Assembly (NCBI RefSeq): GCF_001649575.2
Contig: NC_051437.1
Coordinates: 21,343,685 to 21,407,684, forward strand
Length of the DNA: 64,000 bases
Direction: 5' to 3'
DNA from: Kryptolebias marmoratus
Taxonomy: Eukaryota > Chordata > Actinopteri > Cyprinodontiformes > Rivulidae
Position numbers and translations under genes: made by a program. The notes beneath the pieces are model-generated. The model was given only the letters and a program-made list of their open reading frames with translations. It did not search any database and was not told the origin of the DNA. Of the stretch, positions 1 to 15,690 are shown piece by piece. The first letter of the stretch is position 1. Every line of letters starts with the position of its first letter.

Positions 1-2338
1 GCCCTTTCGCTTTAAGATACATGCGAGCACTTGGTGCACAGTGCTCCCTAGTGGCTTAAACATGCTTGGCCATATTCACCCCATCCCATCAAACACTGGT
101 AAAGCCACATTTATTTAAACACAAAACAAAAATACATTGCTTTCAAAAAGGTTCAACTTCTTCTTTTGATTTTATAATTTTTGTCATTCTGCGTAAACAC
201 TATCTACCCTTCTTAAAGTCTACTTCCACCCACAAATGTCTTAGTCAAGGCCAAGTCAGTGAATAGAAAGTTGAGTTTCCCTGCTTTTAAATTTAAATCA
301 ATTTTACCGTTAGTGACGTGATTTATTTTACCGTTAGTGACATAAGTTGTGGGAAGATTTAGCCAATAAGAAAATAGTGGGGATGAAATGTTTTCTCTCT
401 TTCAGTCAGTGGTTTACCCGGTTTTCTTGACTAGACGCTCTATCTGTCGCTCTCATTCTTGCTGTGAATTCCTTTCTGCTAGTCTCACTTTCTGTCTGCC
501 TCTTCCTCCATCATCCCCTCCCCTCTTTCCTCCCTCTTGTCAACACACATTATGGCCAGCAGACCCAGTGGCAATTTAGCCCCTCTGCCATCTGGGATCA
601 ATACAGAGTCTCATCTACAACAAGCTGGCCTGACATTTTAATATCTGTAATTCAGACTAAGTGTTATGCTTTCTGTCCTCCTACCAGACAGCCTGCTGTT
701 TATTCTCCCTCTGAGTGACTGAAGTCAAACTCTGAACACAAACACACATTCATGGATGACTATTTGTAATCATTTTTAACCGCCTACGCAACCATAGTTT
801 CCCTTCCTTCAAAACTCCCTTTTGAGCTTCATAGCCAGTCAAAACAAAAGTTCCGGGAAGCTTTTGTTTTCTCACTAAAACTTTGACGTGTCTCCAGGTT
901 GGAGATGCTGTTGCAGCAGAAGTTTCAAACAAAAACAAAGTATAGATGCATAGAGATATTTCCAGCATTGTGGTGTTTAAAGACAGGGAAGTATCTGTCT
1001 CCTCGATACGATAATCCTCGTGCTGTGACTTCAGTTCTTGGTTCCTTGTCTGGGACTGCATGTGCTACAATACCTGGTGGTACAAGAACCCTGAGGGGGG
1101 ATTTGGTTGAGGCATTTATCTAGGAGATCCACTGATGATTGAGCTCTTCCCCCAATCCGCCCGCTGTACCCATACCCCCAGCCCACTAACACAAACACCC
1201 AACTGACGTGTTTAGACTAAATGACAAAACCCAGGGCCCCCTGTGTTAGAGCTACGCTTCTTTCCCTGTTCATAAGCATGGACTTTCCCCCCGCCAAACC
1301 TTTCTGCAATTTGATTATGGTGATATTTAATCTAGATTGAAAGAGAAGAACTTTTTCCACCCCTATGGTCCCTCTACCCACTTGTACCCACCCACTCTGT
1401 GTGACCCAATCCTGTCCCTCCGCACCCCTTCCCAGAGGTAACCCTGTCTGATTTGATAAATGTCCACAGCATGGCAAAAAAATGGAAGGGGTAAATTTGC
1501 CATCCCAAAGGAAATGATATCATGAGCCATGACATTGTGGTCAGGGGGTGATGGAGGAAGGGGGCTTTGTTGAGGCGCAGGCTGGAAAATGTACAGATGG
1601 CAGGTCGTAATGGTGGCGTGCTGATAGCCGGTTTGCAGCCAATCCGACATCTTCCCTCGGTCATAGAAGCTATGTTCCACCATTACGAAGTGAGGCGATA
1701 TGTGGAGGATCAGGTCTGGGGCGGGACATCTCCTGCTCCGTTTGTGAGGCGTCAGCCAATTAATCATGTGCGGGTTGTTTGAAAAGTGCTCCAGGCAGAC
1801 TGTCAGCACCCATGTTGTTTGTGTGGACACTGGAGTTGTACTGTGCATGTTGTCATCAGATTATTTATGTTTCTCTTTCTGAGAGATGAGTCATGTCTTT
1901 AGGAAGAAAATGAAACTCAGTGAATGAAAATGAATGCTCAAAGGTATTGGGGGGTAACAATTTGGCTATTGTTAGTAATAATTAAAGAGTATTCAACGTG
2001 GACCCGTGATAGATGAACTGTTCAAAAACATACAAAAAAATTTAGCATCTTGTCATTTGGTTTTTCTGCAGAAGTTTGTTCCTATGACAGACTTTATTTT
2101 ATTTGTCTCATATCCCTTCTTATTGGTTTTGTTTACTATTTACTCTCACACTTATAGAAATTATTTTAGACACCAGTAAAAAGGTTTACTTTGTTTTTCT
2201 TTGCATCATTCTTTTTTCTTTCTACAATACATATGTAGCACAGATTTATTTGTAGCATCCTATACACAATCTGAAAGTTCTCTCAAGTTTATAAATGTCA
2301 CTCGAAGTTATATTTCCTTCCCTTTCCAACCTGTGCAG
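1..2338 (+). other. prdm16: prdm16 intron (partial), no exon seen
   Basis: This is sequence upstream of the first recognisable prdm16 exon, read as intron because a splice acceptor (cag) ends at 2338. Open frames here are short and resemble nothing I know. The stretch around 1470-1800 is less AT-rich and less repetitive than its surroundings and could be a conserved non-coding element, but that cannot be judged without another genome. Confidence 0.6.
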
Positions 2339-3936
2339 GTCAGAGCAGCCCGAGGAGGAGCGCCCTCCCAGCCACAGCTTATCCAACTCCAAGCTCGGAC
2401 TCCAGGGCCTGGAGGAAGAGGAAGAGGAAGTGGAAGGGGACGATGAGGAGGAGGAAGAAGGCAGCCTGACGGAGAAGTCGCACGATGAGGCGCCGGAGTC
2501 CCCGTCTCCTGTAACAACAGGAGTATATGAGGAGGATGAGGAAGAGGAAGACACAGAGACGGCTCCGTTAGCTATGAGCTATGAACACACTCGCAGGTAC
2601 ATTTGCTAAACAAAAAAATAAAAAATATAAAAAAAATGTATCAGATATAATTGAGGGTTTTTGATTACTCTATCAAATTCTGCTCTTAACTAACTTATTT
2701 GATATAAAATATGGCATCTATTATTACAATTTTGAACACACGGTTTTATCTTTACTTATATTTATTGTAATTCGTGCCAGTATTAAACAACCCTAAATAC
2801 AGCTGGGGGCTGACAAACATAAAGCAATGACTTAACATTCTTACCTTCAGCTATTCAAAAAATATTTCAATTTAGCTCCTGTTAGGTCAGCTTCTTCACT
2901 CCTTTTCAAACTTCTGGCTTCTTTATTAGTCTGTTCTTTCTTCCTGTTTAACCTTTTATTAATTCTAATTCTTCCTCTTCTTTTCACCTCACAATATCTC
3001 ATTTTTACGTCCTTCAATATTTTCTCCAATTAAATCCCATTAACATTCCATCTGTCCCATTCAAATCTTCTCATCTATTTACACATCCATTCATCCTTTC
3101 ATCCGTCCGTGCTTCGATATGCAGGTGTATAGAGGAGGAGGGCTCTCTCTTGGACCTGGAGGGTCTGCCCAGCTTTCCTAAGAGCCTGGATGGTTTACAT
3201 AAAGCAGCCATTGACGAGCAGCCCTTTGATGTTAAAGACATATTTAACACTTCATTAGAGTCTGAGGCATTGAAAGAGACATTGTACAGGCAGGCTAAAA
3301 CCCAGGTATGTGATTAGGTTAGGGATGTAAAAATAAAAAAATAAAAACAGATGTTTTTTTTATTTTTCCTTGAATACATGGAAAAGGATAAAATAGATTC
3401 CTTCACATTACAGGAACTCTTACTGTAGCAAAAGAGCCCATTTTATTTCACAATATAAAGCATTTTTCCTGTCAGTTAACTTACTAACATATTACATACA
3501 TATTTTCTTTTCTGTTTCTACACTGACCAACAGGTAAAAAAAAAAAAACTACTGTAACAGTGGACAAAACGTCATTAGCCACCATAAACAAGTGAAATAC
3601 TGTAATAATATAACAGGAAGATATAGTGTTACAATTTTTTTAAGGAACTTGGGGGTTGAATGGTTTAAAAATACAAAGAAAGAAAGAAAGAAAATGTATT
3701 TTTTGACAGATCATTAGATAAAGATAAATATTTCTAAACAAATGCTTATATAATGAACCCTGCATTTTCCTCTTTTAAAAGTCACATCTTGTCTTTCACA
3801 GGCTTATGCAATGATGCTGTCTCTCTCAGAGAACAACCCTTTGCACGCGCCCTCCCAGAACTCTCTGGACGCTTGGCTGAGCATGGGAGGTGGACCGTCT
3901 GAGACGGGCAGCTTCCACCCACTCAACCATATCTAA
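2339..3936 (+). CDS. prdm16: PR domain zinc finger protein 16, C-terminal three exons (5' part outside window)
   Basis: Three exons are visible: 2339-2596, 3125-3305 and 3802-3936 (stop TAA). All have GT-AG boundaries and consistent phases, giving about 190 C-terminal residues. The first exon is strongly acidic, with runs of Glu/Asp. The second encodes the stretch around LDLEGLPSFPKSLDGLHKAA and the DVKDIFNTSLESEALKETL block. The third encodes AYAMMLSLSENNPLHAPSQ and ends in HPLNHI. This tail is typical of the PRDM16/MECOM pair of zinc-finger transcription regulators. I chose prdm16 over mecom because the next conserved genes are tprg1l, wrap73 and tp73, as on human 1p36, and because the DVKDIFNTSLESEALK segment fits PRDM16 as I remember it. 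The zinc fingers and PR/SET domain lie upstream of the window. The family controls brown-fat, craniofacial and blood-stem-cell programmes as a nuclear DNA-binding cofactor. Confidence 0.92.
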
Positions 3937-6241
3937 GCAAAGAGAGACGGTGGGAGGAACAGTAGGAGGAACATTAGTTTCACAAATAGATGGAAACAAG
4001 AGCCTGACGAGACATGAGTAGTGGGAAGTCGTGAAGGCCGGAGAAGAATTTATTGTCACATACATTCAAGATCGAGTGAATGAGCGTGTGTTGTGTGTTT
4101 GTGTGAGTGAGATAGAGGAGTGTCCCTTTGTGAGGGGTCCTGCAAGACTGTCTAAGAGAAAGCACTGCTAAGCTCCTGTTGATGTGAAGGACACGATGAA
4201 TGCTTCTCTTTCTAAGCATTGAAACTCTGCATTACTCTGATGCTCCTTCAAGTGCACAAGGCTCACTGCAGCATCACAGACACGCTGTCTGAGGCTTTCC
4301 TAAAGACACTTAATGACTGATAATGTCTCTAAAGTCTGTGTACAATGCCCAATATGAGCATTGTAGCATTGGCACTGCATGTCCACCAGGTGGCACTGTT
4401 TAAGCAGGAATACAGTGTATGTGAGCGGTCCTCTCCAGGTTTTCCTCCACCAATCATGGTGACTGATACTTTGTTTTTTTCAGAATCAACAACAGCACCA
4501 CACTAAATATAAATATTCCGATCCAGCAGACTGTTGATTTTTCAGTGATTACGTGAAGAACAATGTCCAATGTGTTTTTAATAAACTGTCTGGGCCACTA
4601 GTCTTTGTAATTGGTTGCAAATTTTGTTTATACTGAAAATGAATTTAAATTATACTTAACAAAAAGCCAGATTTGTTTCTGTTTACTGCATCATCATTTA
4701 ATTGTATTTACTTTTCTGTTAGATACCACAGTATTGTTTATTTGTAGTTGCCACAGGGCTAAGTTGTTAATTTAATTATTTTAGAGAAGGACCAAATTGT
4801 ATGATAATGTCATATGATGTAAAAAAAAAAACAACAACTAGATGTTCATAACAAAAGTGGTATGTGCCAAATAACCCATAGAAAACGTTGTTTTTTCTTT
4901 GACAATCATTTCATTTCCAAGGGGCTCACATTTGCTGTCATATTTTTTTTTTCTCCTTTCTTTTTACGTTTATATTTTTGATTTCAGAAGTGTGTGTATG
5001 TATTTATTTTTGCTGTTTTGACTCGATGAGTGAAAATGAAGAAAAGTCTTTTTAGCTCTCTTTTCTTGAAGGAAGGATCGACCTATCAAAACGCAGGGCG
5101 AGATTCTGAATCTCTGGTTTTGGTGGGCTAGTGTGCCAAAATGGAAAAACCCCATAAAAAAAGTTTTTTATTTATAGTTAAACACGTGTGTAGTTAGTTT
5201 TAAAACCTTGTTTGGCGATGATGCATCTTGCAGGGTTTAGTCTGTTTTGTTTTTTCCATTTTAACAGTTTTAATAGGGGCAGACCTAAACAAATCTCACT
5301 ATGAATGTCAATTAAAGGGCATTATGTTCTCACTGAATCAGTTTATACCACATTCTCTTCCCTTTTTTATGTTTGGCATTAGTTGCAATGATTTGTCCAG
5401 TCCAAATATCTAAAAGCCCACAATCACAACTGAATAAATATGTTAGATTCATTGGCTAAACAAGAAAAAAGGTGAGGACTCATGACACTGAAAGAATAGA
5501 GCTGACATTCTAATTCTGCTGATTGATCTATTTAACACATGAAAAACCTGTCTAGTTGATTCTAGATGGAGAAAACATTAGCTTCACCTTAAATTCCTTG
5601 TTCTTCCTTCTGGATTATTTTTGAAAACCCATTCCATTTGATCTGCAAATTGTGCCATGGATGGCGGGAATAATTTACTGTCGAGATCTGCAGGAGGTGG
5701 CGTAGAGTGTTGTTCGATTACTTTCCATCCCAGCAAACGTTCGGAACCAGACCTGATGCTGTATTTTCAAACTAGCACTTAAACCAAAGGGGTCCAAGCC
5801 ATAAAATGATCAGGCTTCGGTCTCTTGGTAAAACTTAGAAACCAGACACATTTTCAAGTTGATTTAACTTTGAGTAGTTGAGCACATTGGGCTCAACAGA
5901 TAAAAATGAACAGAAGCACTGTAATTTTTCTTCATGACAGCAGGTGGTATGTGATGCTCGGACTGCTGCGTCATCTCATTTTTCTGAAGACAGAAGTCTT
6001 GTTTTTATATAATTCTACTGAATGAGATTCCATTCATGATTAACACATTGTTTTTCAATTTGTGGTTTGAAAATGTAAAGTCACTACGTTTTTTAGGTTG
6101 ACTATATGTAGTTATTCATGTCATGGACTACTGTAACAAGTATGCGCTGTGTAAAGCAATTAAACTGAAGGCATTGAAGTGCTCCGTTTTGGCTACTTCA
6201 GAAGATATTCTGGTCACTGAAATATTTTTCAGCAAAATAAA
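3937..6241 (+). other. prdm16: prdm16 3' UTR, ending at AATAAA signals
   Basis: AT-rich sequence after the prdm16 stop has no plausible coding exon. AATAAA occurs at 6236-6241, with further copies at 6700-6705 and 6893-6898, so the UTR is at least about 2.3 kb and may reach about 6.9 kb. A long 3' UTR is usual for this gene. The exact cleavage site is not determined. Confidence 0.6.
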
Positions 6242-6905
6242 ACACGGTTGGTATTTGCCCCACTGTTACAGAAGAAAGTAAAAAATATGATTTCTTTTTG
6301 AACTGTATAGTATTTTAAAAGAATGAAAAACAGTGCATTTGTCTGAAGAAGAAAAAAAATTGTTGAAAAATATGGGTTTATATGGATGGTGCTTGTTTTG
6401 TTTCAATCTGAGTTGTATATCGCCTCTGTTATGTTTATTGAAAACAAACAAAAAAAAAAGTTATTGTGCATGACGTGTTTAGCAGTCATAATGATGTCCA
6501 TTTGTGAAATGTGTATCAAATCAAAAAAACTGAGAAAAAAAGTAAAAAGAAAAAAAACAACAAATAAATCCGTAGATGCACTTATTGTACATGTGTTTAG
6601 GTTAGTAGGTTTGACTTCAAGTTCTGACTGCCTCACAGAGGTGTGGGCAGGTTCTGAAAGACTTAGAAAAGACTTGTGGGAGAAGACATAATGAAAAACA
6701 ATAAAGGATTGTAGAATAATATTGAACAATTCTGAAATTGCAGTTCTTTTGATGCTTGTGATTATTGCAGATGTACTTTAGAGAAATTTCATTGAAAAGA
6801 TATGACTCTGATGTTAATTCTGTAGAATAGCAATGTATACCAAATGTAATCTTTCCAATGCTATGAAGAATTTATACATGAAATTGATATGCAATAAAAC
6901 CTGTG

Positions 6906-7741
6906 TGCTTTTTAAATTTTGTCACGCATTTAATTCAAAATCCTTAAATCAGCCACTTGGACCAGTGGTTATGTTCAAATTATTTATTGCTTTTTGCTTC
7001 TTCATTTTAACCTAAACTCTTGTGTTAAAAACCAGAAATGAAGATCAAATCGGAGTCCTCAAAAGTTTATGTCGAGAATATGATCAAGCTGTTAAGCTAA
7101 ACTCAATAAGTCTTTGCCCTAAACTGTCACGTGGAGAAGAAGAGGATGTGGGGAACCCAATACGCAGAATCATCGAGGGTATCATAATTACATGTACAAA
7201 CTGTAACAAAGAACGACTCTAAATAACAAAAACATTTTTATTATCTCAGCGTTGCAAAGCTGTTCATTTGATAATTGTACACAAACCTGAAAACAAAGTA
7301 GTTGTTCGTTATTTTCTGTTTAGAACATGATCACATAAAAAAAAAACTTTACTCATTGTGCTTTCTGCAAAGTTTTCTCCTCCAAACAAACAGCACAAAT
7401 ATTAGATCATACAAAAGCACAGGAATGATTTTACCCTTTAAAATTAAAGCAGAAACAGGTTATCTGTTAATAAAGAGCAGAAAAATAATTATGTCAGCAG
7501 TTTTGTTTAGTTTCATATGAAGAAATGTTGGACAAAAAGTCCATCAATCAGACCTTCTGTGGATTGTTGTGGAAACTCTGAGATACAAACTGAGAATGTT
7601 TTAAACTTTTCTCAATGAAAACATTTTAGTTTTGCTGATGTGCAAATTACCTCCTTACAAACATCACTGGTTCTAAGTTCTGATACACTGTTGTGGGGTT
7701 TAGGTGGCTCTCATCTGGCTGAAACAGAAACTGTTTGCTGC
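6906..7741. other. Intergenic, AT-rich, nothing recognised
   Basis: This lies between the prdm16 poly(A) candidates and the tail of the C1q gene on the other strand. It contains the 3' UTR of the C1q gene at its right end. The short open frames (for example 7022-7222) show no splice signals or family similarity. Confidence 0.5.
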
Positions 7742-9669
7742 TCACATGGTGAAAAGCAGATGACCACTGAAGGTTGTGTGATGATTCTGACTGTCAGAAA
7801 TCCTTGAGTTTTGCCACTGACGCAAAAACACAACATCACCAATCTTCAACAGAAGTGTGACACCATTTGCAGCATTAGTCCAACTATTAATAACATGATG
7901 ATATGCAATAAAAATATGCTCTCCATTCTTGAACAATGCAGCACCTGTAGGATGTGAAGGATGTCCTGCTCCATATATGTAGACCTCAAAGTGATAAGCT
8001 CCTTTTACTGGTGCAATGAAAAACCCTGTGAAACATGAATTAATAATATTGTTGTTGTGAATACATTTGAAAAAAATCAGAAAACATTTATTACATATCA
8101 ATACTGGAAAATAACCTCATTAACATTTAAAAAGTGTAAATCTGAGTACCTGTTTGTGGGTTGTAGGCATTTCCAATATTTGCAACAACATGTCTGAAGA
8201 CCAGAGGTGTTTGTGCATTAAATGGTCCAATAGTTCCTGAGCCAGAGGCCAACAGAGATGCTGAGAAAGCCACTCGTTTCACTGAGAAACACAAAATTAG
8301 CTGTGTTAGGATCTGACAATGTCTATTCTTTTAATTCTTCTCTTTACCTAAAATCTCTGTGGTTATTTGAACATTGAGTTAGTATCTGAGTTTACAAACC
8401 TTCTCCTTCTCTCCTCAGAGCCTCCACCTGGTTTTCAGTGATGTTTGCCATGGCTTTAACTGTGATCAGTTCTCCCGCCTGAACTGGAATTTTATCAAAC
8501 AAAATACTGTGTGAATTTATCTTTGTATAAAAGGTATTTGTACAACATCAAATTTGTTTAAAAAAAAAAAGCAAAAGTCACAAATGGCATCATAGTAATT
8601 AATTTGTTTCTTTTTGTTTTCTAATAAATTATTATACTGATAATACCTTGGTGCTGTTGTTTAAGCACCTCCAGTTCTTCTGCCTTAGCTGTTTGTATAA
8701 ATAAAGGAAAGAACAGAATGAACTTTAATGTTTTCCACATATAAACACTTTTATGGTTCAAACCAGAGATCTTTAGCCATACTACATTTTGTAAACAGGT
8801 TTTTTCCCTCTCCATAAAAAACATCTTAGAAACACACTGACAAGGTTCAAGTTTTGATTTTTACCAAAAGAAATGTTTAATCACTGTAACCACATGATTC
8901 TTAATTATAGACCAGTCTTATAATTTGGCCATGAGGACAAAAACAAGAGAAAAAAAACCTCTACAATGACAATAAAGTCAATTCAGAAAAAATAGTGTAA
9001 AATAAATGACTGCATTAATATTCAACCCTTGTAAATGATTGTTCTAATTCAACTCAGAGAAAAGAGTCATAAAATGTTCCTAAATGAGATGATGGCTCTT
9101 CTCATCTGTAAATTTACTCATAACTTTTGTCATTTTTAAATACAGATCATACCTTGAAACTGTTGTTTCAGCAGTTCCAGTTTTTTTGCCTTTGCTGTTT
9201 GGATTAAAAAAAGAAAAAAGATTTTCAAGTTCTTGTACATTACAAAAAAAGAAACACTTTGATCCAAAAGCATGCATGTTTAGGCTGCACTTAGGCCCAC
9301 ACCATCTTTGACAAATAGATCTGAGATCTCAGTGGTGATATCCTGGCTGAATAAAAGTGAAATAAAAAAATGAATTTAAAGCATTGATTCCAACACTATA
9401 TTTCTCTGGATCAACCTACCTTCATTGTCTCTCTGTAAGTACTTCACCTCCACCTTCAGTCCAGCCAACGAGGCACTCATCTCTCTCAGCACAGCGTTGA
9501 TGTCTTGTGTACATGTTTGTTGGTGCTCAGAGAGGTTTCCTGCTTCTCCTACCTGTGACTCAGTTTGTTTTAAATGGGAAATAATTTTATTGTCAGAGTC
9601 TGCTTGAAGCTGAGCAGCAGAAAGAGAGCAGATCAGCAGCAACGATGGAAAAATCCCTGTCCTCTTCAT
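7742..9669 (-). CDS. Secreted coiled-coil/C1q-domain protein (C1q-like)
   Basis: Six minus-strand exons are 9669-9420, 9194-9153, 8688-8647, 8483-8400, 8281-8150 and 8025-7742. They sum to 834 nt (277 aa plus stop) with matching phases. Residues 1-19 form a signal peptide ([20 protein letters not shown]). A helical, probably coiled-coil region with two 14-residue exons ([13 protein letters not shown] and [13 protein letters not shown]) follows. The C-terminal C1q domain begins near [10 protein letters not shown] and carries the family landmarks [48 protein letters not shown] and a final FSGHLLF. There is no collagen Gly-X-Y repeat, so this is not classical C1q. It resembles the cerebellin-like or short C1q-like secreted proteins numerous in fishes, which trimerise and can act as lectin-like innate-immune or adhesion factors. 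Its specific role here is unknown. Confidence 0.9.
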
Positions 9670-11404
9670 TCTGAGTCAGTCTCTGCAGAACAATTTGTGG
9701 TTTCTGTGTCAATCCAAGCCTTAAATATTGTTCTTACTATCACTAATTAATTATTACCAGTTTGTTTTTTCCTCATTCTTTCAAACATAGTCAAATATTA
9801 ATGGAAAAATTTTAATTGAGTGCCAAGTTCTGAAGTCCTTGCTGCTCATGTTGCCATTAAAGAGAATAAAAATTTTATGTTAAAACTCATGAAAACTTTT
9901 GAGACAGTCAAGTTCATAAGTACATTTTTCTACACAGTAGAAAAGTCACAGCAACAAAAACAATAAGTTGTTTTCTAGTCTTAGACTGATAAAATAAACC
10001 AGAAACAACAAACAAGAGAACAGGTTGTTATTGTTGTTTTATTTGGTGCTTCCTTAGTGACAGTAATAAACCAGCAGGTTGTTATTAAGCTTTGAACTGA
10101 TAAGGTAAGATTTATAAGAAAGTAAGATTAGACAAGTAATAAAAGTATTTTCTCTGTGCTTCCTCAATAATGTACATGTGATTAAAACACGTGGCTTCTG
10201 AAGAACCACAACACTGTTCCAGGAAAACATCCTGTAGAAGGCCACAACATTCAGATGGGATTTTTACCCCAGACTTAGTTTACTTATTAAAAATAATCAT
10301 CCCTGAAAGTAAAAACAAAATCTAACTTCTTAACTGTCAAAGTGTTAGTCATTTTATTGATCTATTAATGGATTCACCAGGTGAAAACAGTCATTTAGTT
10401 TAACCTTAAACAACACCAATAATTAGAAATATGTTTTCTTAATTGAGATTATTTATAATAAAAATGTAATTTGTGAAAATTAGTAAAGAAATTGTTGTTA
10501 ATTGCTAAACCAGAATAAGAAAAAGGTTTTCAGATTTAATGTAAAACCATCAATGTTCTGGTGGGTTCTTGTGTGAAAAGGTAAACAGGTCCACAGATTA
10601 CAGGCTGCCACCATAAAGCACTTTGACCTGTTTCTTTATCTTGGATTGTCCAAGAGCAAAGTTCTCTGCTCAGAGTTTGAGGCTGCACAGGTCAGAAGGA
10701 AGAGTTTCAAACCACCAACTTCTATAAAACAAGAACTACAAGTTTTAAACTGGACAAGGAAAATTCTTCTATTTTTGTTACATTCCTTAGTCTGATATAT
10801 GTAGTAGACACACACACACATATGTAAAGAGGCCCATCCAGTGCCAAAACAAAGGTATATTAACCAGGAGGGTGCAGCGTCTTTGGGAACTGGTGTCTAT
10901 CTCCAGCTGTCATTGAGCGAGAGGTGAGGTACACCTTGGACAGGTCTCAAGTCCATCAATTTTAAAGGGTTTCAGTATGTTTACCAGCTCACAGCTGTAC
11001 ACATACGTCAAATAATAATTCAGAGACACCAAAACTTACAAATTAATGGGACAACATTGGAAGAATCCGGTTTGATGCATTAGAGACATGAACTGATTTA
11101 AGCTGAAACAAGGGAAGGCTGTGGTATCTGAAGAAGGAAACGGGCAATACAGAGTAAAAAGGAATTTAATCGAATATATAATTAAAATAACTGTAGAGAA
11201 GAATGTAAACACCATCCATTATCTGGATGAGTGTCTCTTTAAGAGGGGGGAACTCAAGGCGGAAGTGCAGAACTGCTTCCTCATTACCCCCACAACCAAA
11301 ACATCCGTTCGCTATGGGAGAGACCGCGTCCCGGGAGAGACATTTTCTATCCTAACAGTTCGTGTCACTTGTCGGCAGCCCGTACAGACGTCGTTTCCTT
11401 CGCC
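9670..11404. other. Intergenic region between divergent C1q-like and tprg1l genes
   Basis: About 1.7 kb with no convincing exon. The left two thirds are AT-rich. A short CA run sits at 10808-10820. From about 11,260 the sequence becomes GC-rich with CpGs, consistent with the tprg1l promoter and 5' UTR. Confidence 0.5.
9721..9727 (-). promoter_or_regulatory. TATA-like box upstream of the C1q-like gene
   Basis: On the minus strand the sequence reads CAATATTTAAGG, 52 bp before the ATG at 9669. That would place transcription start near 9690-9700, giving a short 5' UTR. AT-rich surroundings make chance matches likely. Confidence 0.35.
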
Positions 11405-13575
<2,171 letters not shown>

Positions 13576-15560
13576 GTTCTGCTTTTCCTTAGGGATAAGC
13601 CCCTGTTACACGACAAAGCCGTTTGAAGGAAAACTACAGTGTAAGGTGTAACCAGTTTGTTTGTATGTCGAGCCCATGACGCGTCCACGCCTCCTTACGT
13701 TGGTGTGACCAACACGTGATCAGCCTGCAGGAGGGTAAAAGGTGGGCAGCGCCGTATGGACTGTTGACTCATTTGTATCGTTGTGCCCTCAGTTGCTTTC
13801 CATCAGAGAGCTGCAAACAGATCTGCCACACAGCTGGAGATAAACTAACTTTAGATTGTCAAAACGCATATGACATTTGGAGTTTGAGTACTAAATCTTT
13901 TTGTCGCAGGAAGTAAATCCCAAACAGCTCAGCCATAAAAAAAAAGCTATGGAACCACATTAGATAAAATTATGCTTCAGTTATTTCATAATGTTGTTTG
14001 AAATAAATGATTGCATTATTCCACTGCTAGTCTCTTGCAGTGGAATATCAACAAATGATGTAATCACATCATAAGTGCAGTGCAGAGGATGCAGGCGTTT
14101 TCGACATCAAATGGGACTTGTGCAGAGGAAATAAGTTACACTTTAAACCCATGATTTGTTGACCATGCTCATATTTAATCTTTGCTTGTAATAGGGAGCT
14201 GCGTAACCGACTGATGGTCTGTTCAAAAGTCTCAGGTCAGCCCATCATTTCCTTTATTCTTAGCTTCCAGCGAGCCAGACATTCTTGTAATCTTTTAAAG
14301 TGGTTTGGAACAGTTTTTCTCCATTTCCTGAGAAACCTACACTTTTTCTAGACATTGGCCACCTTTTCATTCGTTTAGTTTAGTCACTTAACAACAATTT
14401 ATAAAACTTAAGGGAAACCCCGGTATGTGTTGACATATACAGTATCTTTGGGTGGTTTGTTACTACCTTGTTGCAAAGGTTTACATTTATTCTCAGATAT
14501 TTTTCATTCGTTGCAGGAAAGAAAGTCAAGCATAATTTTACGGACTAAAAGAAAGCTTTTTCTAAAGATCTTCTTGTGTGTTCTTAAAAAACTATTAAAA
14601 ACCTGCCAACTGAAAGACAAAGCAGCAAGTGGTAGGCATTAAAACACCATTTTATAGAAGGAAAAATTCCATTTAAAGACGTGACAGAAACTAATAGTTG
14701 ATCTGGTAACTTTTTTCAACTAACAAGTAAAATGCCTAAAGATGCAATGTGGGTTATGGGTTCTTTGCTAAGTTGTCTGAGCTGTGCAGACAAAACACAG
14801 GCCTTCCCTCGAGTTTAGGAACTTTTTAAACCTGAAAGATTCAGAGTCAGTGTTCAAGTGGCCTGATAACTTTTAAAGAAAGTTGTTTTTTTAATGGTGA
14901 GATATAAATACTGGAAAAGAGTAAAAACAGACAATATCCCAAGGATAATTTTGCAGGACTGGAGACCCACTGCTCGAAACTTTAGAAGAAAGCCTGGCTC
15001 GCTGCAAGCAGAAAGAAAGAAGAAAGGAGGCTCAAGACTGCAGAGATGTCTTCTACAGTATTACTTTGAAAACCTTGTCTTTTTGTTTGAAGAGTTCCTT
15101 AATTATGTAATAGTCTGACACCCCACAAGATCTCGATGAAAAATTAAGTGTTTGTACTTAAATGTTCTGACATTTCATAAGCTTATAGACGAGGGTGAGG
15201 TGGGGGGTCAGGCAGAGAACATTACAGTCCAACCAAAGGTTACAAAGCTTGATGCCATGCAACACAAACCAAAAACAGAAAAAAAAGTCCCACAGCACAA
15301 CCTTTTTTTTGAACATGTGCATGTTCCTTGCATGAATTTGCATGACAGACTTTTTTGTTGTCGTCGTTGTTAAAAATATCTTGAGTGACGTTGTAAATAG
15401 TGATTATTTATCTGCGCTTCTTTTCATTAAACGAATGCACAAAAGCTTCGCCAAAATAATGTACTTGCCAAGTCAGGAGTATTTAAAAATGTTGTTTCTG
15501 CTCTTCGTTTGTGCAGCACAGCAGCCTCAATGGAAAAAAAATAAATGTCTACTTGAATTT
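13576..15560 (+). other. tprg1l: tprg1l 3' UTR
   Basis: Non-coding sequence after the TGA. AATAAA is present at 14002-14007 and again at 15540-15545, so short and long 3' UTRs are possible. No other gene is visible in this interval. Confidence 0.55.
15540..15545 (+). terminator. tprg1l: Distal poly(A) signal of tprg1l
   Basis: AATAAA is followed within 35 bp by a TG-rich stretch, the usual downstream element. It faces the wrap73 poly(A) signal about 150 bp away on the other strand. Confidence 0.5.
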
Positions 15561-15690
15561 GTGATGTGTCACGTGTTTGTAATATCAACACCGTAAGATT
15601 TATTTACATAAGGTCTGGCTTCACTGACTTGTTGGTTTAGATAAGAACACTTAAATAACCCTGTTTAAGGAGTATTATTTATGAAACAAC

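Noticed and set aside
1363..1848. 161-codon minus-strand frame left of prdm16
   Set aside because: No family resemblance, no splice context, and overlapping frames on the other strand. Probably a chance frame in intron or conserved non-coding DNA.
2246..2554. Minus-strand frame rich in Ser
   Set aside because: It is the complement of the Glu/Asp-rich prdm16 exon.
11369..11404. Upstream in-frame ATG of tprg1l adding MSAARTDVVSFA
   Set aside because: The vertebrate protein starts MLQL as I remember it, which corresponds to 11405.
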